The translations under genes and the position numbers were made by a program. From Pseudomonadaceae bacterium UBA836 (lineage in GTDB: Bacteria; Pseudomonadota; Gammaproteobacteria; Pseudomonadales; Pseudomonadaceae), in NCBI GenBank assembly GCA_002296055.1, contig DBHE01000023.1:2579-22631 (forward strand): a DNA stretch of 20,053 nucleotides, written 5' to 3'. Below the pieces are notes generated by a model, which had not been told where the DNA came from, did no database searches, and saw only the letters and a program-made list of their open reading frames with translations. Shown here piece by piece: positions 1 through 8,267 of this stretch (its first letter is position 1; each line of letters opens with the position of its first letter).

Positions 1-950
1 ATCATTGAGGCTTCGTCCACCACCAGCACATCCAGCGCCAGCGGGTTGCCCGCGTGATGGCGGAAATGGCGGCTGTCCGGCAGGCTGCCGAGCAGACGAT
101 GCAGCGTGCTGACCTCGGTCGGAATCGCATCGCGCACCGCGTCATCAACCGGCAGCGCGCCGACCTGACGGCCAATCGACTCGGTCAGCCGCGCGGCGGC
201 CTTGCCGGTCGGTGCAGCCAGACGAATACGCAGCGGCTTGCCCGCCTCCACCGCTGGCGTCTGCAGCAGCGCCAGCAGGCGCACCACCGTGGTGGTTTTA
301 CCGGTGCCGGGGCCGCCCGTGATGATGCTGAAGCGCCCGCGCGCCGCCAGCGCACAGGCGATGCGCTGCCAGTCCGGATTCTGCTGGCTGCCGGCAAACA
401 GGGCATCGAGCCGCGCGGGCAAATCCCCGGCCACAGGCAGCGGTTGCTGCAGGCGCTGATGCAGGGTCGAGACGACGTGCCGCTCATGCTGCCAGTAACG
501 GCGCAGATACAGGCGTTGGCCGATCAGCACCAGCGGGCAACTACCCTGCTCCGGCTGTTGGCTGTCGACCACCCGGCTGGCCTGCAGCGCCGCACGCCAG
601 CTATCCAGCGTGACGCCCGCCAGCACCGCCGAGGGCAACGGCGTGTCGAGCAGACTTTCGCCCTCCGGTGGCAGCGACAGGGCAAAGTCCGGCTCGGCCA
701 GTGTCGCCGCCAGATCCAGGCAAACATGCCCATGGCCCAATTGATGGCTGACCAGCGCCGCCGCCAGCAGCACCGCCGGGCCGGTGTCCGGCGCCTGCTC
801 CAGCAGAAAGCCGGCGAAGGCGCGATCCAACGCGCGCAGCCAGCCGTTGGCCTGCCAGTCATCCAGCAATTGCAGCAGCGCGGTTGCGCTGTCCAACTGC
901 GCGGCGGAACGGTCGAGTGTGCCGAGCAGATCCAGTTGATCACCCTGCAT
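1..950 (-). CDS. recD: RecBCD exonuclease V subunit alpha (RecD), 3' end beyond the window
   Basis: RecD is the 5'-3' helicase (SF1B) subunit of RecBCD, the complex that processes double-strand DNA ends and loads RecA. About 316 residues are visible, running off the left edge, so the C-terminal half is missing. The start is the ATG at 948-950 (MQGDQLDLLG), which overlaps the end of recB by 11 nt. The frame stays open throughout. A Walker A motif, GGPGTGKTTT, has its lysine codon at 297-299 (about residue 218). The Walker B motif VVDEAS is encoded at the extreme left edge. The stretch between them (APTGKAAARLTESI) is typical of RecD motif Ia. It is the last gene of the recC-recB-recD operon and is probably translated by coupling to recB. 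Family assignment is very secure; completeness cannot be judged. Confidence 0.96.
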   Translation of the reverse strand, partial: MQGDQLDLLGTLDRSAAQLDSATALLQLLDDWQANGWLRALDRAFAGFLLEQAPDTGPAVLLAAALVSHQLGHGHVCLDLAATLAEPDFALSLPPEGESLLDTPLPSAVLAGVTLDSWRAALQASRVVDSQQPEQGSCPLVLIGQRLYLRRYWQHERHVVSTLHQRLQQPLPVAGDLPARLDALFAGSQQNPDWQRIACALAARGRFSIITGGPGTGKTTTVVRLLALLQTPAVEAGKPLRIRLAAPTGKAAARLTESIGRQVGALPVDDAVRDAIPTEVSTLHRLLGSLPDSRHFRHHAGNPLALDVLVVDEASM

Positions 951-3900
951 GATCAGTCTCCTCAACCGGCTGACCGGCAAACAGGCGGTCCAGCGTTTCA
1001 ATCAGTTCGCGCGGCGGGCGCTGGTGGCAGATGCCGCCGTTCGTGGCGTCAACGCCACGGACAAACCAGTAGAGCGCACCACCAATGTGGCGGTCGTAAT
1101 CGTAGTCCGGCAGCCGTGCCTGCAACTGGCGGTGCAGCGCCAGCAGGTAGAACACGTATTGCAGGTCGTAGCGGTGCTCCAGCAGCGCCCGGCTCATGGC
1201 CGCCTCGCTGTAATCGGCCGGGGTCGCGCCCAGCCAGTTGGATTTGTAGTCGAGCACGTAATAACGCCCTTCATGCTCCAGTACCAAGTCGATATAGCCC
1301 TTAAACAGACCGTTCAGACGATCACGCTGCAGCGCCGGGCGCGGCAGGCCATCCAGCGTCATCGCCGTGACCAGCCGATCAATCTGCTGCACATCCACCT
1401 TGCTAGCCGCAAACATAAAGGCCATTTCGCTCTGATAGCGCGAGGGCGGCAGCTCACCCAGCGCCAGCGTGCTCTCCGGCACCAGGCCCGGACGCTGCAG
1501 CAATTGCCCCAACCAGTCGCTAAGGCAGTCACTCCACTCGCCCCAGCCACGGCGCTGGCAGCGCGGCGCCAGCCAGCGGCGGCAACGCTCGGCATCCTGC
1601 AAGGCCGCAAAGCCCTCCTGCGCCGCCAACTCCAGCAGACCGTGCAAAAAGGTGCCGGGCTGCGGGCCACGCGGGAAGCGGTGAATGGTCGCCTGCTCGC
1701 CCCGGCGCAGCGGTACAAAACGGCTCTGGCGCTCGTCGTCGGCAATCCACTCGGCCAGCGCACTGTCGGTACTCTCGCCGCTGAGCGCCAGCGCACTGTA
1801 GGAACCGATCCACCAGGAATCAAAACGCCCATGGGATGGGCTGCGGGCATCGACCAGCGCCGGGCCGTCATTCAGTTGCGCCAGCCGCTCATCACGCGTC
1901 TCTGGCGCGGCCTGCAGCGCGACCACCTCGCCGTCCGGCTGCCAGCGCGCCAGCCAGTCTTTCAGTTGGCTAGACGACTCCAGCGCGGCGCCACCGCCGA
2001 GCAGCCAGGCGATCGCGCTGTGGTGCAGTACCGACTGCTTGTTGTTGCCACTCTTGAGGTCAGCCATGCCCAGCCAGCAGGCGTGCTGCGCACGGGTCAG
2101 TGCCACGTAAAGCAAGCGCAGGTCCTCACCAAGACGCTCGCGGGCGGCCTCGGCCACCTGATCGGCATCCGGCTTCAGCACCCAGCCGTCGCTCAGGCGC
2201 AGCGGCTGGTCGGCACGCACCGGGCGACTCAGGCAAATGAACGGCAGAAATACCAGCGGATACTCCAGCCCCTTGGACTTGTGGATGGTCACCACCTTGA
2301 CCAGCTCGGCGTCGCTTTCCAGCCGCAGCACCTGTTCGTCTCCTGCGCCCTCGTCAGCGCGGCGAATCAGCTCGGCCAAGTGCCGGATCAGCGCCTGCTC
2401 ACCATCCAGCTCGCGGGCCGCACGCTGCAGCAGCTCGGCCAGATGCAGCAGATTGGTCAGCGCGCGCTCGCCATCGCCCTGCTGTTGCAGCCGGGCAGGC
2501 AGCGCAAAGTCGTGCAGCAGGCGGTGCAACATCGGCAGTACACCCTGACGCTGCCAGATGCGGCGATAATCGCGGAACTGGTCGACCCGCTGCTCCCACA
2601 GGCGCTCGTCCTGGTTCAGCTGATCCAGCGCCTGCCAGTTGAGGTGCAGGCTGTGGCTAGCGAGTGCCGCGCGCAGCAGGCGGTCGTTGCCGGGCTCGGC
2701 ACAGGCGCGCAGCCAGCGCAGCACATCCTGCGCCTGCTGCGTTGCCAGCACCGAATCCTTGTCAGACAAATACACGCTGCGCACACCGCGCGCCGCCAAG
2801 GCATCACGAATCAGCTGCGCCTCGCGCCCCGTGCGCACCAGCACCGCCATATCGGCCGGGCGCACCGGCGCAAGCGGTTGGTGGCCGCGGGCAAAGCCAG
2901 CACGGCCCTGCTGGCCGGCCTGCAGCAGGGCGGTCATTTCGCTGGCGCAGCGCTCGGCCATTTCCCGCCGGTAGACATCGCCAGTCAATGGCTCTTCCGA
3001 TTCAAGCAACCAGGCGGTCAAGGCCGGCGCCTGTTCACCCTGGAAGCTCCACACTTCGCTGCGCCCGCGCGCCTGCACCGGCAAAAACGGCATAGGGTTA
3101 TCTTCGCCCTGGCGGAACAGGAAGGCGCCCGCAGCAAAGTGCTGCTCGGCCTGCTCGAACACCCGGTTTACCGCCGTGACCATCGCCTGGCTGGAGCGGA
3201 AGTTGGTATCCAGATTCTCGTGCCGCCCGGCGGTGTCGCCACGGGCCCGCAAGTAGGTATGAATATCCGCGCCGCGGAAGGCGTAGATCGCCTGCTTGGG
3301 GTCGCCAATCAGCAGCAGCGCGCTGTCCTGATCGTTCTCGGCAACCCGGTAGATGCGGTCGAAGATGCGGTACTGCAGCGGGTCGGTATCCTGAAACTCG
3401 TCGATCAGCGCGACTGGGAACTGCTCGCGGATAACGTCCGCCAGCCGGTCACCATTGGGGCCCTGCAGCGCGGCGTCGAGCCGAGTCAGCATGTCATCAA
3501 AACCCATCTGCGCGCGACGGCGCTTTTCCTGCTCGAAGCGCAGCGACATCCAGTCCGCCGCGTGGCGCAGTGCATCACTTTCCGGATTGGGCAACGCGGC
3601 CAGCGCCTCGCGCAACTGTGGCAAGCCGCGCAGCGCCGGGTGATCGGGCACATCGCCCTTCTTCCAGGCTTCGCCGAGGCCGTATTCGCTGAGCCGCGCC
3701 CAGGCCGCCGGCGGCAACTCCAGCCTCACCTGCTCGGGCGTCAACGCCCACTGCCGCAGGGTTTGGAACCAGGGCGCGTAATAACGCTTCTGAATCTTGC
3801 GCTTGTCGACCAGGCTCTGCTCAACCGCCTGGTCCAGCAAGACTTCCAACTCATCGGCCCACTGCACGCAGGGCACCTTGAGCGCAGCCAGCTCAGCATC

Positions 3901-4575
3901 GCGTTGGACAAGCGCCTGGTCCAGCAGCGCTTGCAGCGCCGTTACCGGCTCATCTGCAGCGGGATTGAACAGCAGCCGCGCCTTACCGAGCAGCGCTTCC
4001 GGCTGCTGCCACATCTGCTGTACCCAGGCGAGCGCGGAACCCTGCAAGTGATAGCAATGCAAGCGCCAGTAATCACGCGCAACCTCGGCCAGCAGGTCAC
4101 GCTGGTCGGTTTCCAGCGTCTGGGTAAACAGGCTGCCGCTGTCGAAGGCGTGCTCGCGCAGCATGCGCTGGCACCAGCTGTGAATGGTCGAGACCGCGGC
4201 CTGGTCCATCCACTGGGCGGCGATATCCAGCTTTCGCGCGGCGCTGGGGTGTTCGGTTTCGGGGATATCCGCCAGCAGGCCGGCAAGAATCGGGTCCGGC
4301 TCATCCAATTCGCCACGGAAGGCCTGCGCGCCCTCGACCAGCCGCGCGCGGATGCGGTCACGCAGCTCCTGGGTGGCGGCTTCGGTAAAGGTTACGACCA
4401 GCACATCCGGCGGCAGCAGTTCACGGCTGAAGGCGCTGTCACCCTCGCCGTGGCCCAGCACCAGTCGCAGATACAACGCAGAGATGGTGAAGGTCTTACC
4501 GGTACCGGCACTGGCTTCAATCAGGCGGCTGCCGCGCAGCGGGCAGCGCAGGGCCAAGGGGCGTTGATTGCTCAT
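940..4575 (-). CDS. recB: RecBCD exonuclease V subunit beta (RecB), helicase-nuclease
   Basis: RecB is the 3'-5' SF1A helicase and the only nuclease of RecBCD. It is about 1211 residues here, close to the E. coli protein. Visible in order: Walker A ASAGTGKT (21-28, K27), Walker B DEFQDTD (D392), GDPKQAIYAFRGAD, TNFRSS, motif V VTIHKSKGLEYPLVF, and motif VI YVALTRAQ (about 820). The C-terminal nuclease domain has GYIDLV (D1096) and LDYKSNWLG (D1109, K1111), matching the E. coli catalytic D-D-K set, so the nuclease looks intact. I chose the ATG at 4573-4575 because it forms an ATGA overlap with the recC stop. An in-frame ATG 12 codons upstream (4611) is possible but lies deep inside recC. The stop at 940-942 overlaps the recD start, so the three genes are coupled. 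Confidence 0.97.
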   Translation of the reverse strand: MSNQRPLALRCPLRGSRLIEASAGTGKTFTISALYLRLVLGHGEGDSAFSRELLPPDVLVVTFTEAATQELRDRIRARLVEGAQAFRGELDEPDPILAGLLADIPETEHPSAARKLDIAAQWMDQAAVSTIHSWCQRMLREHAFDSGSLFTQTLETDQRDLLAEVARDYWRLHCYHLQGSALAWVQQMWQQPEALLGKARLLFNPAADEPVTALQALLDQALVQRDAELAALKVPCVQWADELEVLLDQAVEQSLVDKRKIQKRYYAPWFQTLRQWALTPEQVRLELPPAAWARLSEYGLGEAWKKGDVPDHPALRGLPQLREALAALPNPESDALRHAADWMSLRFEQEKRRRAQMGFDDMLTRLDAALQGPNGDRLADVIREQFPVALIDEFQDTDPLQYRIFDRIYRVAENDQDSALLLIGDPKQAIYAFRGADIHTYLRARGDTAGRHENLDTNFRSSQAMVTAVNRVFEQAEQHFAAGAFLFRQGEDNPMPFLPVQARGRSEVWSFQGEQAPALTAWLLESEEPLTGDVYRREMAERCASEMTALLQAGQQGRAGFARGHQPLAPVRPADMAVLVRTGREAQLIRDALAARGVRSVYLSDKDSVLATQQAQDVLRWLRACAEPGNDRLLRAALASHSLHLNWQALDQLNQDERLWEQRVDQFRDYRRIWQRQGVLPMLHRLLHDFALPARLQQQGDGERALTNLLHLAELLQRAARELDGEQALIRHLAELIRRADEGAGDEQVLRLESDAELVKVVTIHKSKGLEYPLVFLPFICLSRPVRADQPLRLSDGWVLKPDADQVAEAARERLGEDLRLLYVALTRAQHACWLGMADLKSGNNKQSVLHHSAIAWLLGGGAALESSSQLKDWLARWQPDGEVVALQAAPETRDERLAQLNDGPALVDARSPSHGRFDSWWIGSYSALALSGESTDSALAEWIADDERQSRFVPLRRGEQATIHRFPRGPQPGTFLHGLLELAAQEGFAALQDAERCRRWLAPRCQRRGWGEWSDCLSDWLGQLLQRPGLVPESTLALGELPPSRYQSEMAFMFAASKVDVQQIDRLVTAMTLDGLPRPALQRDRLNGLFKGYIDLVLEHEGRYYVLDYKSNWLGATPADYSEAAMSRALLEHRYDLQYVFYLLALHRQLQARLPDYDYDRHIGGALYWFVRGVDATNGGICHQRPPRELIETLDRLFAGQPVEETDHAG

Positions 4576-7500
4576 GCGTCGCCCTCCCCGGCCACAGTAA
4601 TCATCAGCCATTCATCCTCAAGTGCCTGCGCCAGCGGTTGATAGAGTGACTGCGCCCAGCCGATAAATTCATCGCTCGCCTGCAGGCTGGCAAAGTCGGG
4701 ATAGCTGCGCTGCAATGCCGGGCTGCCGTCAACCTCGCCACGGCTGAAGTCGTTGCCTTCAAAACAGAGCTTGGCAGCACCGAGGCGCTTCTCCTCCTTG
4801 CCCTCGGTCAGCCAGGCAAAGGCGGTTTCTACTGCCACCGGCAGCGGCCGCTTCAGGCCTTGGAGGTACCCAAGCAACCAGTCATTCACGATGCGCTCAG
4901 CACGCTCCTGCTCCAGCGGTAGCAGTTGAATGCTGGCATCGGCGCTGATCAGGCAGGTAGTGAGTCGATGCCCCGAAGCCGCAGCCAAGACATGCTGGCA
5001 CAGCTCACTCAGCAGCTTGCGCCAACGCGGCACGTCTTTCTTGCCGAGCAGTTTGCCGGTCACCAGCTGCACCCGCATCAGCCCATCCAGCTGCGCGCAA
5101 CGCCGTACGCCGGCGAGCCAGCTGACCACCTCAATGTTCGCTTCTGCCGTACGCGCCGACGCCTGCAGCGGCAGTGGATACTCCAGCGGCTGATCCCACA
5201 ACAGCAGTTGCTCACGGAAGCGCTCCAGCTGACCACCCAAGGGCTCGACCAACTGTGCCAACGTCAACTCACCAAAACCGGCCAACGGCAGGCTGCCGCG
5301 CTGCTGTAGACGGCTCGCCTGCTCGACCAACAATGCCTGCCAGTCATCCTGCAAGTCCGCCTGCTGCACCTGCTCCAGCAGCCACTGGCTGAGCTGGTGT
5401 TGTTGCAGACCGTCGAGCGCGAAGGGTTCGTCGTCTTCGGTGTTGCTTTGCTGTTCCTGCAGCCAGACCTTCAGCCGGGCGGCAAAGAAGTGCTCGACCG
5501 GGTTACGCAAAAAGCGCTGCAGCGCCAGCAGCTCGATGGGGGCTTCCAGCGTGACCGGCGCCAGCGGCTGATCTGCGTCCTCGCCGGCATGAAAATCGTG
5601 CAACTGCCGCCACTCGCGCGCGTAGCTGAACAGCGCGGAGTCGGCGCTGAAGTAGGCGCGACTGAAGGGCTGCAACGGATGCTCGACGGTCAGTGCGTGC
5701 AACAGATCTGAACCATCTGCCGTGTGCCAGCCGGCGGCCAGATGATCACGCAGCTGGCCAATCAATACCGACGGCGGCCGTTCGCTGTTATCGCGAATGC
5801 TGCGACCCACCCAACTGATGTGCAGCGCATCGCGGGCCGAGAGCAGTGCTTCCAACAGCAGATAACGGTCGTCTTCGCGCCGCGAGCGGTCGCCCGGGCG
5901 GTAGTCCTTACCCATCAGGTCGAAATCCAGCGGTGGTTGCGCGCGCGGGTAGTCGCCGTCGTTCATGCCCAACAAGCAGATACGTTTGAACGGAATGGCC
6001 CGCATCGGCATCAGCGTGCAGACGTTGACCGCACCGGCGAGAAAGCGCTGGCTGAGCTGGCTCTGACCAACGCCGTCGAGCCAGGCCTCGGCCACCACGT
6101 TAAGCGGCAGCGCGACATCCAGCGCGACGCTGTCGCACAGCTCCAGCCAGTTGGCCAGCCCTTCGTGCAACTGCGCCAGCAGCAACTGATCGCGGTCGCT
6201 CTCGGCGATAAAGAAGTCATCCAGCAACTGGCGCAGGCGCTCGCCCCAAAGCGTCGGCAGCGCCGCATCGGCCAGTTGGGTTTCGTGGCGGTCGAGTGCG
6301 TCGAGCAGGCCGTTGAGCGGGCCGATCAGGGCGGCATCCAGCCCGCCGATTTCATCAAAGGGCTCTATCTGCTGCCAGGCATCGGCACCGCCGCTGGCGT
6401 AGCCCAGCAACATGCGGCGCAGGCCAAAGCGCCAGCTGTTGGCTTCCAGGCCCGCAGGCAAGCCCAGCTCCGCGCGGCGCTGCTGATCCAGCCCCCAGCG
6501 GATGCCAGCACCCTCGATCCAGCGCTGCAGGGTTGGCAGGTCCGCCTCACTCAGGCCAAAGCGACTGCGCAGCGCCGGCACGTCCAGCAGGTCCAGCACT
6601 TCGCTGACCGGCAGCCGGCTGTCGGGCAGGCGCAGCAGATGTTCCAGTGCAATCAACAGCGGTTCCTGACCGCGCTGGCCTTGGTCGGCCAGGGTAAAGG
6701 GGATCGCCCGCGGGTCATCCGCGCCGTGCTGGCCAAACACCGCCTGAATGTGCGGCGCGTAGAGATTGACGTCCGGCACCATGACGATGATGTCGCGCGG
6801 TTTGAGGTCCGGGTCAGCAGCAAAGGCGGCGAGCAGTTGATCGTGCAGCACTTCCACTTCGCGCTGCGGGCTGTGCGCCAGATGAAAACGGATGGATTGA
6901 TCTTGCGACGTATCAAGCGCCGACCACAATGCGCGGGACTCGGCCAGCGGTCGCAGCAGCAGAATATCCTGCTGCAGTTGCTGCAGCAGTGTGTCGCCGG
7001 CAGGCGCTTCAAACAGGTCAACCCGGCCACCGGCGATATTGGCAAACCGCGCCTCGTAACTGGCGCGCTCGTCGTGCTGATCGAGCAGGTTGATGTAGTC
7101 ACGACCCTGCTTGCCCCAGGCGGCCAGCAGCGGATGGGCGTGCTGATGCAGGGTGCTCTCGTCCAGCTGAATCGGGCTACCCGGTCGCCGTTGCTGACGG
7201 CGGTATTCGTGGCGCAGCAGGTCCTGATCGGCAACGATATCGCCCCAGTGGTACTCGCAGGGGTTAAGTACGCAGAGCAGCACCTGCGAAAAGCGCCCGA
7301 TCACCGCCAACGCTTCCAGCGTCTGGGCGGGCAGCGACGAGATGCCAAAGACGATAACCCGCCGCGGCAGGCTGGCCGGTCGGCTGTCGCAGTCGAGCAG
7401 ATGCTGGACAAAGCGCGGATGAATACCGGCCCGGCTGTCGCTCAGGCGCTCGGCACCTACGTCCGCCAGCACCGCACGCCAGAGCGCCGGCTGCCAGCGC

Positions 7501-8054
7501 TCCTCGTCATCCAGCGGTCGCGGGCCGGTGCGCGCCAGGCCAATATGGTCGCGCCCGGCGGCCCAGTCATTCAGCCAGTCGGCGCGGTAGACCTGATACT
7601 GGTCGAACAGATCGGCCAGCCGTACCGCCAGTTGGTAGCGCTTGCGGCAATCGTGGTCGTCGGCCAGAAAGCGTTTGAGCGGGGCGAAGTCGGGCTGATC
7701 CTGCAGCGCGGGCAACAAGCGCATCAGCCGCCAGGTCAGCGGCAGTTTATCGAGCGGGGATTGCTCAGGCACGCTGTCGCGGCCTAGTACGCCACGGTAG
7801 CTGTCCCAGAGAAAGCGCGCTGGCAACTGCACATCCAGCGCTGCCGCAATGCCGCAGCCGCCCTGCGCAGGGTCTGCCGCCAGCGCCATCTGCAGCCACT
7901 GGGCAATGCCGTTGCTCTGCACCAGGATGACTTCGTTTTCCAGCGGCGCCAGCGGGTGCGCCCGCATCCAGTCTACCGCCAGCTCGCGCAGGGTCTCCAG
8001 GCGGTTGCCGTGGATGATCATCAAACCGGGGGCGAGGCTGTTGGCGTCCTGCAT
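4572..8054 (-). CDS. recC: RecBCD exonuclease V subunit gamma (RecC)
   Basis: RecC is the scaffold and Chi-recognition subunit of RecBCD. It has an inactivated helicase fold and splits the DNA strands toward RecB and RecD. The protein is 1160 residues. Recognisable RecC segments are HGNRLETLRELAVDWM near the N-terminus, ILVQSNGIAQWLQMAL (about 43-58), a DLFDQYQVYRADWL segment, and PMRAIPFKRICLLGMNDGDYPR in the middle, where RecC diverges from active helicases. The start at 8052-8054 is supported by AGGAG five bases upstream. It is the first gene of the operon and abuts recB by a 4-nt ATGA overlap. No peptidase gene (ptrA) separates recC from recB, unlike enterobacteria; this is the pseudomonad arrangement. 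Confidence 0.96.
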   Translation of the reverse strand: MQDANSLAPGLMIIHGNRLETLRELAVDWMRAHPLAPLENEVILVQSNGIAQWLQMALAADPAQGGCGIAAALDVQLPARFLWDSYRGVLGRDSVPEQSPLDKLPLTWRLMRLLPALQDQPDFAPLKRFLADDHDCRKRYQLAVRLADLFDQYQVYRADWLNDWAAGRDHIGLARTGPRPLDDEERWQPALWRAVLADVGAERLSDSRAGIHPRFVQHLLDCDSRPASLPRRVIVFGISSLPAQTLEALAVIGRFSQVLLCVLNPCEYHWGDIVADQDLLRHEYRRQQRRPGSPIQLDESTLHQHAHPLLAAWGKQGRDYINLLDQHDERASYEARFANIAGGRVDLFEAPAGDTLLQQLQQDILLLRPLAESRALWSALDTSQDQSIRFHLAHSPQREVEVLHDQLLAAFAADPDLKPRDIIVMVPDVNLYAPHIQAVFGQHGADDPRAIPFTLADQGQRGQEPLLIALEHLLRLPDSRLPVSEVLDLLDVPALRSRFGLSEADLPTLQRWIEGAGIRWGLDQQRRAELGLPAGLEANSWRFGLRRMLLGYASGGADAWQQIEPFDEIGGLDAALIGPLNGLLDALDRHETQLADAALPTLWGERLRQLLDDFFIAESDRDQLLLAQLHEGLANWLELCDSVALDVALPLNVVAEAWLDGVGQSQLSQRFLAGAVNVCTLMPMRAIPFKRICLLGMNDGDYPRAQPPLDFDLMGKDYRPGDRSRREDDRYLLLEALLSARDALHISWVGRSIRDNSERPPSVLIGQLRDHLAAGWHTADGSDLLHALTVEHPLQPFSRAYFSADSALFSYAREWRQLHDFHAGEDADQPLAPVTLEAPIELLALQRFLRNPVEHFFAARLKVWLQEQQSNTEDDEPFALDGLQQHQLSQWLLEQVQQADLQDDWQALLVEQASRLQQRGSLPLAGFGELTLAQLVEPLGGQLERFREQLLLWDQPLEYPLPLQASARTAEANIEVVSWLAGVRRCAQLDGLMRVQLVTGKLLGKKDVPRWRKLLSELCQHVLAAASGHRLTTCLISADASIQLLPLEQERAERIVNDWLLGYLQGLKRPLPVAVETAFAWLTEGKEEKRLGAAKLCFEGNDFSRGEVDGSPALQRSYPDFASLQASDEFIGWAQSLYQPLAQALEDEWLMITVAGEGDA

Positions 8055-8095
8055 GTGGGCTCCTGCTTTGGAAACAGCCGCCAGTCTATCACCGG

Positions 8096-8118
8096 GCTGC
8101 GACGGTTAGCGTCGCAGC
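8096..8118. promoter_or_regulatory. Perfect 9-bp inverted repeat upstream of recC
   Basis: GCTGCGACG (8096-8104) and CGTCGCAGC (8110-8118) form a perfect 9-bp stem with a 5-nt loop, 42 bp upstream of the recC start. No T-run follows on either strand, so a classical intrinsic terminator is unlikely. An operator or a leader hairpin is possible. On the minus strand it is followed closely by TGATAGACT (8083-8091), which looks like a weak extended -10 element for recC. I found no convincing -35 box. The role is inferred only from position. Confidence 0.45.
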
Positions 8119-8125
8119 TTACACC

Positions 8126-8267
8126 GCAAGTGGTTGAGAAGCGTTGGCGAGGCAGGCAGCGCAAGGCAAAGATCGCCGAGAAGGCGCAGTTTACGGATTG
8201 TAAATGAGCACTTCGAGGCGATCTTTAACGCAGCGATGGCAACGCAGGTAGCTTCTCAGCGACTTGC
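8126..8267. repeat. Imperfect palindrome of about 142 bp, possible dispersed palindromic element
   Basis: The intergenic DNA between recC and the glutamine-synthetase-like gene is one centred imperfect palindrome (centre about 8197). The outer arms 8128-8142 and 8251-8265 match at 13 of 15 positions and include GAGAAGC/GCTTCTC. The inner arms AAAGATCGCC (8168-8177) and GGCGATCTTT (8217-8226) are perfect, and the core is TTTAC-GGATT-GTAAA (8190-8204). The intervening segments are only partly complementary. The right arm reaches the TAG stop of the neighbouring gene. As RNA it would fold into one long hairpin, perhaps terminating or stabilising the upstream message. Its size and symmetry resemble dispersed intergenic palindromic elements or MITEs; whether other copies exist cannot be seen here. 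Confidence 0.7.

Noticed and set aside
54..1304. Plus-strand frame of 416 codons opposite recD and the recB end
   Set aside because: It spans two well-supported genes on the opposite strand and has composition typical of a shadow frame.
4576..4611. Upstream start for recB adding 12 residues
   Set aside because: The added residues are encoded inside recC and lack similarity to RecB N-termini. The ATGA stop-start overlap at 4572-4575 explains translation better.
949..4641. Stop-free plus-strand frame of 1230 codons opposite recB
   Set aside because: It is antisense to an unmistakable recB with all helicase and nuclease motifs. Its translation is low-complexity (Gln, Arg, Ala rich) with no recognisable domain, as expected for the complementary frame of GC-rich codons.
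5724..7787. Stop-free plus-strand frame of 687 codons opposite recC
   Set aside because: Same codon-bias shadow effect; no domain, no ribosome site, and recC is clearly the coding strand.
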